Shown: positions 5,912-14,593 of the stretch, in pieces
Layout: every line of letters begins with the position of its first letter
How positions within the stretch are numbered: position 1 is the stretch's first letter
Source: Methylophaga sp.
GTDB taxonomy: Bacteria > Pseudomonadota > Gammaproteobacteria > Nitrosococcales > Methylophagaceae
Assembly: GCF_030651745.1 (NCBI RefSeq)
Contig: NZ_JAUSCC010000010.1
Span: 1 to 19,700, forward strand
Length of the DNA stretch: 19,700 bases
Direction: 5' to 3'
Translations under genes and position numbers: made by a program
The notes under the pieces: model-generated
What the model saw: the letters and a program-made list of their open reading frames with translations, nothing else
Told to the model about the DNA's origin: nothing
The model's database searches: none

Positions 5912-8900
5912 TTATGATGGTGATGCCAGGAGCTGCTGTATTTCTGCATATAATTGCTGCAAATCTTTAATGCCTTTTCTGGCTAATACGATTTCATTTT
6001 CTTCAAATTGATTACGCAGACTGGCTGCCGCATGGAACAACTCGTAATAAGCCAATTTGAGACGATCCAGCCACATCTGATTAAACAATTCTTCCTGTTT
6101 GCCTTGCTCCAGCCAATGGGTGAAGTGACTGCGTTTGGGATTCATTAACGGCCAGTTGCTGATTTGAGCCGGGCTGCTCTGCAGATTATCAATGACCTGC
6201 TGCACCCATTGTTCTCCCTGCATTTCCATCAATGTCAGCAAACGTTGTTGTGGTGATAATGAATTACGGGCATGGTTTAACCAGCGAGCTTCTGGTTGAT
6301 AGTTCTGCATCCATTGAGTTAATTTCTCAGCAGACATGGGCTGTGCAATGATGAAGCCTTGTGCCATATCACAGCCGATGGTCATCAGCATTAAACCATG
6401 CTCTACACTCTCAACGCCTTCTGCAATAACCTGGTGTTGAAAAGCATGACTGAGGCCAATAACACCCTCGACAATCGTAAAGTCATTTGGATCGTCCATA
6501 ATATCGCGGACAAAACTCTGATCGATTTTAATAACATCGACCGGCAAATGACGCAAATGGCTTAACGAAGAATAACCGGTACCAAAATCATCCAGCGCGA
6601 TTCGAACCCCAAGGCCATCTCGACAGGTGCCGATAATGGCCGATATACGATGAATATCGGTTAAGACACTGCTTTCAAGCACTTCCAGCTGTAAATATTC
6701 AGCTGGTAAATCCGGGTATTTCGCTAGCAGTCTTTCGAGATTGTCAAAAAAGCCAGACGATTGCAGATGATGAGCAGAAATATTAACGCTGATTTCAATC
6801 ATTCGTCCTTGTTGATGAAAGCTCTGTAATTGTTTCAATGTTTGGTCGATAACCCAGTTACCGATACGAATTTCCAGATCGGTACCTGCTAATGAATTCA
6901 GAAACGTTGCGGGTTCCAGAATGCCGTGCTCTGGATGATCCCAGCGAAGCAGGGCCTCAGCACCATAAATACGGCCATTACGCATATTGATTTTAGGCTG
7001 GTAATACAGACAAAACTCATTATTGGTAAAGGCCAGATGCAGGTTATTTAATTGAGTGCGTTGCAGTAATATTTGTTTGTCATGAACCGCATCAAATATG
7101 GAGTAACAATTGCGACCGTTTTGTTTGGCCTGATACATTGCCTGATCAGCATGACGTAATAACGTATCAGCATCAGCCTGATCCAGTGGGTAAAGTGTGA
7201 CCCCCATGCTGGCACCTAATTGAATGGTATCGCCATCAACTCGGTAAGGCAGTTGAATAGTGCGTAATAGTCTGCTGACTAAACGCTCACAATGTTCTAT
7301 GGAGCTGATGTCATTCAGCAAAATGGCAAATTCATCTCCGCCCAATCTTGAAGCCGTATCGTCCAGTCGAATACAGGCTTTGATGCGTTGAGCTACTTCA
7401 ATTAATACTTGGTCACCTATTTCATGGCCATAGTTGTCATTGATTGGCTTAAACCCATCCAGATCGAGAAACACAACACCTAAAAGACTATGTTGACGAA
7501 TACTGTGGGCAATGGCCTGCTGAAACCGGTCAGCAAATAAGCTACGATTCGGCAGCTGAGTCAGCAAGTCAAAATGCGCCATCATTTCCAGGGCATGCTG
7601 CTGCTCTTTGATCTCCGTAATATCCGAAAATAATCCCAGATAATGCAGGGTGTCGCCCTGGTCATCTGTTAAGGTTGATATCGTCAATAACTCGGCGATT
7701 AACTCGCCATTTTTGCGTCGGTTCCAGATCTCTCCCTGCCAGTAGCCTTTCTCAATCAGGCTCTGCCAGAGTTCTTGGTAAAACGTTTCACTGTGTTTAC
7801 CTGATTTAAACAAGGAAGGTTGTTGATTAACCATCTCTTCACGAGTGTAGCCGGTGATGTTACAAAATGCCGGGTTTACATCGACAATTCGACCATCCGG
7901 ATTGGTAATCAGAATGCCCTCATGCGCTTGATGAAATACCCGACCAGAGAGTTTTAATTGTTCCTCGGCAAGCTTGCGTTCACTGATGTCATAAAAAATA
8001 GTGATAAACACATTGGCGTTACCTTCTTTAATGACTGTGCTTGAAATCAAGACTTGTTTGGCTTGTTGTTGATGCGTCAGAATTTTTACTTCTACTGGTT
8101 CACCACGATAAGGAAGCGGCTGTTGTAACGCTTCAGCCACAAAGTCATCCCATATCTTTTTGATCTTCAGGCGATAATGCGGATCAGGGTAGGCAAGCTC
8201 AAACCATACATCGAGGTTTGGCACTTTAGTTTCATTGAACCCAAAGCTGTCCACAAATGCCTGATTCATATAATGAATTTTATGTTTGCCATCAGAGATT
8301 ACATGGGGGATTGGAGAGGCATTTACGATGTTGCGTAGTTTAGACTCGTTACGGGCTAACACCTCACCGGATTGCTTGAGACGGAAGATCCACACCGCAA
8401 AAGCCAAAATAATGGCAATGATGGACAATGTAATGTTGATAATCGTTGTCCTGGAGATGTCATGGTTGATTGTCAGCCCCATCCAGTTTTGTTCAATACG
8501 TTGTCTTTCTTCTGCGCTGAGGGTGTTTAAAACCTTATTAATGATTGATTGCAGTTCCGGGTGTGCCGGATTAACGCCCATGCGATAGGCATTGTATTGG
8601 CGGGTTTGTCCGGAAAATTGCAGATTAATCAGATTGGCCTGTTTGATAGCATAATTGGCATAGGCGGCATCGCCGACATAGGCATCGGCTTCACCTGTCG
8701 CGACTTTTTTTAACGCTTCAATGGTTGTTTCGGTTAGCAGCAACGATATTTCAGGGTAGTTCTGTGCCAGACTTTCCTGAACATGGTAGTTCTTTTCCAC
8801 GGCTACCGTTTTGCCCTTCAAATTATCCAGGCTGCCGATGTAACCAAACCGGTTAGCATTAACGATAACGACGGGATTGGTGATGTAGGGCTGGCTGAAT

Positions 8901-10156
8901 AACAGATATTCGGAACGTTGCTGGCTCATATTCAGACATGACAGCATATCCAGCTCACCACGCTGCGCCATGGCAATGATTTCATGCCAGGGTTTGTCAG
9001 CGATGATCTCAAACTCTACTCCTAACTTTGCCTGTAATAACTGGATATATTCTGCCGCCAGACCTTGATAATGACCGGCATCGCTTATCCATTCATATGG
9101 TGCAAAATCACGATCAATACCGAGTTTGATAACCGGATTTTCATCCAGCCAGGCTTGTTCTTCCGGTGTCAGCCTTAAAGCGGCGTTAGACTGATAAATA
9201 AAAGCTTCTAATTGAGAATCAGATAATGCCGGTGCAATATTTAAACGTTCGTACAATTGAGCACTGCGGCGTAAACGTGCAGGATCCAGCTGTCCTAAAG
9301 GGATTAGGTCGGGCAAAATCAGTTTGTGGATTTCACGTGCTTCATGTTGCAGTTGTAGGCGATCGGCCTGGCTGCCATATTGATTGATAATCAAATCAAT
9401 TATTTTATCGGGATTATCCAGAGCATAACGCCAGCCTTTTAATGTTGCACGTCGAAAACGATCGGCTCGACCAGGATGGTTTCGCAGTTCCCGGTCACCG
9501 GTAAATAAAATGTCGCCGTAAAAATCAAAACCATAGTTTTGCGGGTTTATAATATTGACCGCCACGCCTTGCTCAGCCAAGGTGAACAGTTGATTGGTTC
9601 GATAAATTGACATCACATCAACTCGATCATTAATCAAACTATCAAGTTGTTGGTCCTGGGCGATGAGCTGGTAGTCATTTGATGAAATGCCGGCATCTGC
9701 AAACATGGCAAGAAACACAGCATCATTTCCCGCGGAATCATCAAACATAAGCCGTTTGCCAATCATTTCGTAGGGACTGATGATCCCCGACTGGGCTTTG
9801 CTGACCAATATTAATGCATCATGCTGAAACACAGCGGCTAAGGCCCTGATAGGGCTGCCACGAGCATATTCGGCTAATAAACCAATACCACCAACGCCAT
9901 AATCTGCACGGCCGCTGGTGACTTCGTCTAATACATTAATACCTGGATGACGTTCGCTGAGGGTGACCTGTAGGCCTTCCTGCTGATAATAACCCTGATC
10001 AATAGCCGCATAAAAACCGGCAAACTGAAACTGATGTCGCCATTTTAGTTGCACGGTTACTGATTCTGTCGATGCCGTATTTGCTTGGATAGAAAAGCTG
10101 CTGACAAGCAGAATAAACAATAACGGTATAGTAAGTTTGTAGAGGCTGACGTGCAT
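5912..10156 (-). CDS. Dual-SBP-domain PAS-PAS-GGDEF-EAL cyclic-di-GMP signalling protein
   Basis: This 1414-residue inner-membrane sensor should make and/or degrade cyclic di-GMP. Residues 1-25 form a signal/anchor. About 30-310 is an NMT1/THI5-like substrate-binding domain (VQLKWRHQFQFAGFYAA, residues 35-51). About 340-560 is a family-3 solute-binding domain (IKLGIDRDFAPYEW). A transmembrane helix lies at about 571-592. Two PAS-like domains follow (about 605-730 and 735-855), the second with the classic GRIVDVNPAFCNITGY. GGDEF (939-943) is intact, with inhibitory-site RLDD (930-933). The EAL domain has EALLRW (1067), LEVLE, DDFGTG (1189-1194), KID and AEGVES, all consistent with activity. 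About 130 residues of helical extension follow. I chose the ATG at 10156, just before the signal peptide; an in-frame TTG at 10201 has a badly spaced ribosome binding site. It starts 109 bp after mxaL with no clear terminator between them, so read-through from the mxa operon is possible. The ligand is unknown. Confidence 0.9.
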   Translation of the reverse strand: MHVSLYKLTIPLLFILLVSSFSIQANTASTESVTVQLKWRHQFQFAGFYAAIDQGYYQQEGLQVTLSERHPGINVLDEVTSGRADYGVGGIGLLAEYARGSPIRALAAVFQHDALILVSKAQSGIISPYEMIGKRLMFDDSAGNDAVFLAMFADAGISSNDYQLIAQDQQLDSLINDRVDVMSIYRTNQLFTLAEQGVAVNIINPQNYGFDFYGDILFTGDRELRNHPGRADRFRRATLKGWRYALDNPDKIIDLIINQYGSQADRLQLQHEAREIHKLILPDLIPLGQLDPARLRRSAQLYERLNIAPALSDSQLEAFIYQSNAALRLTPEEQAWLDENPVIKLGIDRDFAPYEWISDAGHYQGLAAEYIQLLQAKLGVEFEIIADKPWHEIIAMAQRGELDMLSCLNMSQQRSEYLLFSQPYITNPVVIVNANRFGYIGSLDNLKGKTVAVEKNYHVQESLAQNYPEISLLLTETTIEALKKVATGEADAYVGDAAYANYAIKQANLINLQFSGQTRQYNAYRMGVNPAHPELQSIINKVLNTLSAEERQRIEQNWMGLTINHDISRTTIINITLSIIAIILAFAVWIFRLKQSGEVLARNESKLRNIVNASPIPHVISDGKHKIHYMNQAFVDSFGFNETKVPNLDVWFELAYPDPHYRLKIKKIWDDFVAEALQQPLPYRGEPVEVKILTHQQQAKQVLISSTVIKEGNANVFITIFYDISERKLAEEQLKLSGRVFHQAHEGILITNPDGRIVDVNPAFCNITGYTREEMVNQQPSLFKSGKHSETFYQELWQSLIEKGYWQGEIWNRRKNGELIAELLTISTLTDDQGDTLHYLGLFSDITEIKEQQHALEMMAHFDLLTQLPNRSLFADRFQQAIAHSIRQHSLLGVVFLDLDGFKPINDNYGHEIGDQVLIEVAQRIKACIRLDDTASRLGGDEFAILLNDISSIEHCERLVSRLLRTIQLPYRVDGDTIQLGASMGVTLYPLDQADADTLLRHADQAMYQAKQNGRNCYSIFDAVHDKQILLQRTQLNNLHLAFTNNEFCLYYQPKINMRNGRIYGAEALLRWDHPEHGILEPATFLNSLAGTDLEIRIGNWVIDQTLKQLQSFHQQGRMIEISVNISAHHLQSSGFFDNLERLLAKYPDLPAEYLQLEVLESSVLTDIHRISAIIGTCRDGLGVRIALDDFGTGYSSLSHLRHLPVDVIKIDQSFVRDIMDDPNDFTIVEGVIGLSHAFQHQVIAEGVESVEHGLMLMTIGCDMAQGFIIAQPMSAEKLTQWMQNYQPEARWLNHARNSLSPQQRLLTLMEMQGEQWVQQVIDNLQSSPAQISNWPLMNPKRSHFTHWLEQGKQEELFNQMWLDRLKLAYYELFHAAASLRNQFEENEIVLARKGIKDLQQLYAEIQQLLASPS

Positions 10157-10265
10157 GGGATTCGTCTTAGAAAAGCTTGCCGATAATAGCAAGAAATTCA
10201 ATTCCTTGACGAATTAATCCACTGATAAAGCACGGATGGGTTTGATTTTAATCATGTTTAGTAAA

Positions 10266-11261
10266 TCAACCACTGAGTTTGCCTGGCGGTACTTTTCTCT
10301 GTTTTTGTTGAAAAGAGAGCATATTCTCTGGCAAATACGCTAAAAACAAAAAGATCAGCGCCAACGCGGCAGGGATAAAACTTAAATCTGTTTGCCGGAT
10401 ATGCCGTTGTGAGAAGTCATCATGGGTTATTGCCTCATACAATCCATTAGTACTTTGTAAATGGTGGTAATGGAGTTTTGCCGGCTCCGCCAAGGATTTC
10501 AAATAGTCTTCTTTGACGTTGGAAAGATGCTCACTACCTGCACGAGACTGATTTCCCCATGGTGCGTTTCTTGGCACATAACCCTCAATTTGACTTGGGT
10601 CTTCCGGTAAGCCGAAGGTTGTGCCTTGAGGAACATCCTCAGCGGTGTAAAAACCAATCTGCATGCCTTCTTCATCATATTTCGGGATCCGACTTAAAGC
10701 ATGATCTCCAGTACCAATAATGACACCTTTGATTGGATTGCGACTTTCATTGGAAAACTGAATCTCTGCCAGATCCGGTGCATAGCGGGCATTTATTGGC
10801 GGAGCTTCCTGACCATCAGTAAAAAACACCAATGTGGCCTCACTGAGTTCTACTGTGTGCATTAATTCAAGTGTATTGGCCAAGGCTTGAATGATATTAC
10901 TGTCAGCCACCCAGGCCATTCGCCAATCGATTCTCCTGATACTTTCACGTATTTCTGGATAGTCTGAACAGACTTCCATCGGGGTAAAAAACAGCGTCGG
11001 CATACGCTCGGTAAACACACCTAACCCGACCCGTGACCCGCAGGGCAGCTTTTGTATGGCAATCAAGGCATCTGATTTAACTTTTTCCAGTCGGCTTATC
11101 GGATCACCGTTGTTGTCCTGATAATCCTGAACATTCATGCTGCGGGTAATATCCACCATAAAAAAATAATCATATTTTTTACTGGGAAAAGGCAGATTGG
11201 GCATCACTACCGCAATCAGCAACAGGAATGCCGAACTAATAAGTAACCAGGCAGATTTCAT
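10266..11261 (-). CDS. mxaL: MxaL, VWA-domain methanol dehydrogenase maturation protein
   Basis: This 331-residue membrane protein belongs to the MxaA/K/L group needed to insert calcium into methanol dehydrogenase. It has an N-terminal membrane helix (residues 4-21) and a von Willebrand A domain starting with VDITRSMN (MIDAS DxTxS, Asp37-Ser41), continuing with GVFTERMPTLFF and FFTDGQEA. A C-terminal helix lies at about 293-311. With both ends membrane-anchored, the VWA domain should face the periplasm. The ATG at 11261 is preferred, with GAGGT nine bases upstream; a TTG one codon earlier is also in frame. It follows mxaK with a 12-bp gap and is the last mxa gene in the window. The fold plan (two terminal helices around a VWA domain) resembles BatB/BatA proteins. 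The MIDAS has Thr where most have Ser. Confidence 0.9.
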   Translation of the reverse strand: MKSAWLLISSAFLLLIAVVMPNLPFPSKKYDYFFMVDITRSMNVQDYQDNNGDPISRLEKVKSDALIAIQKLPCGSRVGLGVFTERMPTLFFTPMEVCSDYPEIRESIRRIDWRMAWVADSNIIQALANTLELMHTVELSEATLVFFTDGQEAPPINARYAPDLAEIQFSNESRNPIKGVIIGTGDHALSRIPKYDEEGMQIGFYTAEDVPQGTTFGLPEDPSQIEGYVPRNAPWGNQSRAGSEHLSNVKEDYLKSLAEPAKLHYHHLQSTNGLYEAITHDDFSQRHIRQTDLSFIPAALALIFLFLAYLPENMLSFQQKQRKVPPGKLSG

Positions 11262-11273
11262 CAAACAAATACC

Positions 11274-11846
11274 TCAGGGCAGACCAATTGGAAAGCCGGG
11301 CATAGCAGACCATAGTTCTGTGCTGGCATCTTGCGACTCTTCGCTGATAGTGACATCACCTAATGGCAAATCACGGGATAAGCGTTGGGCCGCTTCAAAA
11401 TTGTATTTTGCTTCCCAGAATGCAGGCTGAATTTTCAATGCCGATCGGTAAAAATCTTTTGCCACATCGGCCATTGCTACTGCACGGTCGACGTACAGAT
11501 TCTCTGCTAAATCAATTGCTTGAGATAAATACAGGTTGCCGAGGTTATAGTGGATTTGCAGCAGTTGTTGCTGGTTTGCCAGGCGTTCCGTGGCACTATA
11601 GGTTTCTAAGGCTTCATCAAATAAATTTAATCTGCGCTGCAGGTGAGCATAAGCAATTCTGACTTCAGGGGATTGCATATCCAAAGTCTTCGTATCCACC
11701 ATTTCACCTTGATTGAGCAGGGTGATTTGCTGGTTTATCAGCTGTTGCTGCTTTAATGTGTAGAGGCTGTAAACCAATCCGCCAATAACCAATATCGTAA
11801 GCAAGCTAATCAGATAAATAAGTTTGTTTCGGTTTAAATAGATCAT
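11274..11846 (-). CDS. mxaK: MxaK, membrane-anchored TPR-like maturation protein
   Basis: This 190-residue protein has one N-terminal membrane helix (about 9-30) and a helical, TPR-like periplasmic region (about 61-155). NLFDEALETYSATERLA and LQIHYNLGNLYLSQA are typical TPR helices, ending in FYRSALKIQPAFWEAKYNFEAA. In known methylotrophs mxaK is required, with mxaA and mxaL, for calcium loading of methanol dehydrogenase. The chosen ATG at 11846 forms an ATGA overlap with the mxaC stop and directly precedes the membrane helix; a longer in-frame start would lie deep inside mxaC. This overlap implies translational coupling to mxaC. Assignment rests on operon position plus architecture, since MxaK sequences are poorly conserved. 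Confidence 0.85.
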   Translation of the reverse strand: MIYLNRNKLIYLISLLTILVIGGLVYSLYTLKQQQLINQQITLLNQGEMVDTKTLDMQSPEVRIAYAHLQRRLNLFDEALETYSATERLANQQQLLQIHYNLGNLYLSQAIDLAENLYVDRAVAMADVAKDFYRSALKIQPAFWEAKYNFEAAQRLSRDLPLGDVTISEESQDASTELWSAMPGFPIGLP

Positions 11847-12820
11847 TTTGCCTCCAGCGCTTTGATGCCTACTAAAATCAGAACAGCAAACAGGGCGCTC
11901 AAAAAACATAAACGCGTTAAATCATTGCGGGGAATCAGTTCGTTATAGACCAGCGGCAAGCTTTCCAAGTCATCTAATTGATCGATAGCAGCTTCCAGCG
12001 ATTCAGGGGTATCCACTTCATACGCGTGATAGGGAATAGGTAAGGTACGAAAAAACTGATCCAGATAGCGTTCTGGCATCACCCTAGGGTTGTCATCACG
12101 CGGAGTTTCCGGTTCAGAGGTAATACCTAAACCGTTTTCGGTACGTAGAAAAAACCAATATAAACTGACTTGATAACGTTCAAACCATTCACGGAGTACC
12201 CGCTGTGCACGATGATCCAATGTGGCCGCGCCATCTGATACCAGTACGATGACCCGTGACCCGGTATGCGGTTGATCTTGGAAGTAACTGAGCCCCATAC
12301 CCAAGCCTTTGGCAACATTGGTAAAGGCCAGTCCAGGACTGGTCAAACTGTTAATCGCAGCTTGAGTAGCTGATTTGTGTTCAGTTAATGGGCTGATAAA
12401 AAATGGTTGAGTACTGAATCCCACAACACCGAATAAATCATGAGGACGTTCGTCAACAAAGTTGGATAACAAACGGCGAGCTACCTGACTTTTAGCTGGA
12501 GTGTCCTGATCAGGGACTTTGCCGCCGAAGGTTTCATTCATACTGCCACTGCGATCCAAAACAAACACAATATGGGCACCGGTACCGGTGCGTGTAAAGG
12601 TTTTTTCTGATTGGTACATTCCGGCCAAACCTAACGCAATGCTGGTAAAGGCCACTACGCCTAATAATTTGATCACACGATTAACCCAGCGGGTGACATC
12701 TGAGGTGGGAATTAAACGATTCCAGCTTGCCAGCCGCTTGCGGAAGATTCCACCTAAAAGTGGCAATACAGCTAATAACAGTAAAATCAGTGCCCAGGAC
12801 TGGGCAAATGCGATGTTCAT
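11843..12820 (-). CDS. mxaC: MxaC, VWA-domain membrane protein of the mxa operon
   Basis: This 325-residue protein has two N-terminal membrane helices (about 8-24 and 51-68), a von Willebrand A domain and a C-terminal helix (about 306-322), the BatA-like layout. The metal-ion-dependent adhesion site looks complete: DRSGSM at 89-94, a Thr in LAFTNVAKG and the Asp in LVSDGAA. It probably works with MxaR, MxaS, MxaA, MxaK and MxaL at the membrane during methanol dehydrogenase maturation; its exact role is not established. The ATG at 12820 overlaps the mxaA stop as ATGA and begins MNIAFAQSW; a longer in-frame start would run back into mxaA. The stop overlaps mxaK by ATGA, so translation of A, C and K is likely coupled. 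Confidence 0.92.
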   Translation of the reverse strand: MNIAFAQSWALILLLLAVLPLLGGIFRKRLASWNRLIPTSDVTRWVNRVIKLLGVVAFTSIALGLAGMYQSEKTFTRTGTGAHIVFVLDRSGSMNETFGGKVPDQDTPAKSQVARRLLSNFVDERPHDLFGVVGFSTQPFFISPLTEHKSATQAAINSLTSPGLAFTNVAKGLGMGLSYFQDQPHTGSRVIVLVSDGAATLDHRAQRVLREWFERYQVSLYWFFLRTENGLGITSEPETPRDDNPRVMPERYLDQFFRTLPIPYHAYEVDTPESLEAAIDQLDDLESLPLVYNELIPRNDLTRLCFLSALFAVLILVGIKALEAK

Positions 12821-13773
12821 GTTTTTTTCAGAGCCAGTTTTTCTGCGCCGGCTAATTGTTTGCAAAGTCTTAGCAACTGATCGAAGTCCGCTGGCTCACC
12901 TTTTTTCTGATCTGAATATAGTGCTTCGGCAGATAACTGATAAAAATCATCAATCTTCTCTCGGTACGCCTCCAATTCAGGATGTTTTACAACAAACTCA
13001 TCAATTTGATGGGCAAATAACGCCTGTTTTGCTCGACGATTAAATGCCCGGTGAACAGCTTGTAATGCTTGGCTAAAAGCGGATTCATCAGCATGGTATT
13101 TACGAAGTTTTTTCACTTCATGGTAGGCCTGTTGAAACGGTGAACGGGTAAATGAAAATAGATAGCCATTCAGACTAAGCCATAAAATTGACAAGACAAT
13201 CACGCTAAACGCCAATATCCATATCTGCTGCTTCAAACCTGCAGTTGAGATAGTTGTGGGACGCAAATCCGCTTTCATAAAGGCCTTTTGGGTTGAGTCA
13301 CTGGCCACACCACGCGGTACAATTTCCTTAATCGGGGACATGGTAAATCCCCAGGCAGGAATGGTGATTTGATGCGCATTATCATCAGCAGTAAATCGTA
13401 CTGCTAATGGCGGAATGGTTAATGCTCTGACATCAAGAGGGGCGTAGAAGGTTTGAAAGGTGAAATGTAAACGATACCGACGTAGTTGATTGTTTTCAGC
13501 GATTAATTCGTAATCACTGTTGAGTAATTCCAGCCAGTAATCCAAATCGCCATTAGGCGGTAAGGAGGCAGGGGTCAAATTATAGTTGGCAGGTACTTGA
13601 ATAACATAATAGTGGTCAATGATGTCACCGACCACAATACCGAAGTCCCGCCCTAATGATTGTTCGACGATGCCGATACGCGATTGATCGGCACTAATCG
13701 GGCTGGCAAAAACGACCAATAACAGCATAACAATGATATTCATGCCTATTGATAAACCTGATTTAATGACCAT
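12817..13773 (-). CDS. mxaA: MxaA, membrane protein for calcium insertion into methanol dehydrogenase
   Basis: This protein of about 318 residues is needed in known systems for inserting Ca2+ into the methanol dehydrogenase active site. It has a signal peptide/anchor (hydrophobic NIIVMLLLVVFASPIS, cleavage probably after ISA near residue 28), a periplasmic beta-rich domain (about 30-175), one membrane helix (about 181-200) and a cytoplasmic helical tail rich in Lys, His and Arg. Its placement between the DUF58 protein MxaS and the VWA protein MxaC is as in M. extorquens. I chose the ATG at 13773, which overlaps the mxaS end by 11 bp. A GTG at 13785 adds four residues, and an ATG at 13743 would still leave the signal core. 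The weak GAGTG upstream does not decide between them. Confidence 0.88.
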   Translation of the reverse strand: MVIKSGLSIGMNIIVMLLLVVFASPISADQSRIGIVEQSLGRDFGIVVGDIIDHYYVIQVPANYNLTPASLPPNGDLDYWLELLNSDYELIAENNQLRRYRLHFTFQTFYAPLDVRALTIPPLAVRFTADDNAHQITIPAWGFTMSPIKEIVPRGVASDSTQKAFMKADLRPTTISTAGLKQQIWILAFSVIVLSILWLSLNGYLFSFTRSPFQQAYHEVKKLRKYHADESAFSQALQAVHRAFNRRAKQALFAHQIDEFVVKHPELEAYREKIDDFYQLSAEALYSDQKKGEPADFDQLLRLCKQLAGAEKLALKKT

Positions 13774-14593
13774 GAAAATATTCACTCAAATTTTGTGCTG
13801 AAAAATGGTCAATCATCCAAAAAGCTCTACTGTTATAGCGTTGAAAAAGTTTGTTTAAAAAGAGCTTGCGATCAGCAAATGTCGATTCAATAAGTTTTTT
13901 TTGCTTTGGGGTAACGAAAATCAAACGGTTTTCGCCGGTTTCAGCATCCCGTAGTTGTACAAAACGCCATAACGGAAAATTTTCATACTCAACCGAACGC
14001 CAGATAACTATCGGAACCAGATAATGGCCTGACAATGTGTTGAAAACCTGATGCAGTTTTTCGTTGCTCCAATGAAAATCGGAGAGTAAAAATATTAATG
14101 AGCGGCGTACCGGTAATAGCCGTTCGATATCGGCAAAAGCTTTTGCCGTATTGGGTTGTAAGTCGTTTTCTGTAGCAGAAAAATGCTGTGTTAACGTTTC
14201 CGAATCTGTTACAGAGAGAATGGAATCACTGAATAAATAGCTTTGATACTGGTCATTTCGGGCAGCAACTGAACAGGCAATACTGGTTTCACTCAGACTT
14301 AGCAGATCGGCTTTTCCAGCAACGTTCATTGAGTCAGAACCATCAATGAAAGTGAGCACATCAAGTTTGCTGCGTTGGCGGAAAGTTTTGACATAAATGG
14401 ATTCAAACGGATCGGTTACGCTGCTGGCCAGATCAATCCGAGCAGGATTAGGATCGGCTAAAAAAGCTGATTTTTTGTAAAAATCACTGCCTGGTCCCTG
14501 ACGTTTGCTTTTATGTTCACTTTCCCGCAATGCATTAAGCAAAAATGGGGTTTTATAATCAAAGATTAAGTGTTGAATATCACGTTGAATCAT
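13763..14593 (-). CDS. mxaS: MxaS, DUF58/VWA-like maturation protein
   Basis: This 276-residue soluble protein of the DUF58 family is the usual partner of MoxR-type AAA+ ATPases. The first part carries the DUF58 signature around GPGSDFYKKSAFLADPNPARIDL, where basic and aromatic residues precede a VWA-like fold. The VWA-like MIDAS is DGSDSM (DxSxS), and a later Asp sits in IFLLSDFHW. No membrane helix or signal peptide is seen, so it should be cytoplasmic, able to bridge MxaR and the membrane VWA proteins; that bridging is inference. The ATG at 14593 overlaps the mxaR stop by four bases (ATGA), indicating coupled synthesis with MxaR. Confidence 0.92.
   Translation of the reverse strand: MIQRDIQHLIFDYKTPFLLNALRESEHKSKRQGPGSDFYKKSAFLADPNPARIDLASSVTDPFESIYVKTFRQRSKLDVLTFIDGSDSMNVAGKADLLSLSETSIACSVAARNDQYQSYLFSDSILSVTDSETLTQHFSATENDLQPNTAKAFADIERLLPVRRSLIFLLSDFHWSNEKLHQVFNTLSGHYLVPIVIWRSVEYENFPLWRFVQLRDAETGENRLIFVTPKQKKLIESTFADRKLFLNKLFQRYNSRAFWMIDHFSAQNLSEYFHGH

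Noticed and set aside
5829..6011. 60-residue plus-strand open frame at the end of the GGDEF/EAL gene
   Set aside because: It overlaps the C-terminal coding region of the larger gene in antisense, has no ribosome binding site, and its protein is not recognisable.
12519..13043. 174-residue plus-strand open frame across the mxaC/mxaA junction
   Set aside because: It lies opposite two well-supported genes and its translation shows no domain or signal. It is best explained as a shadow.
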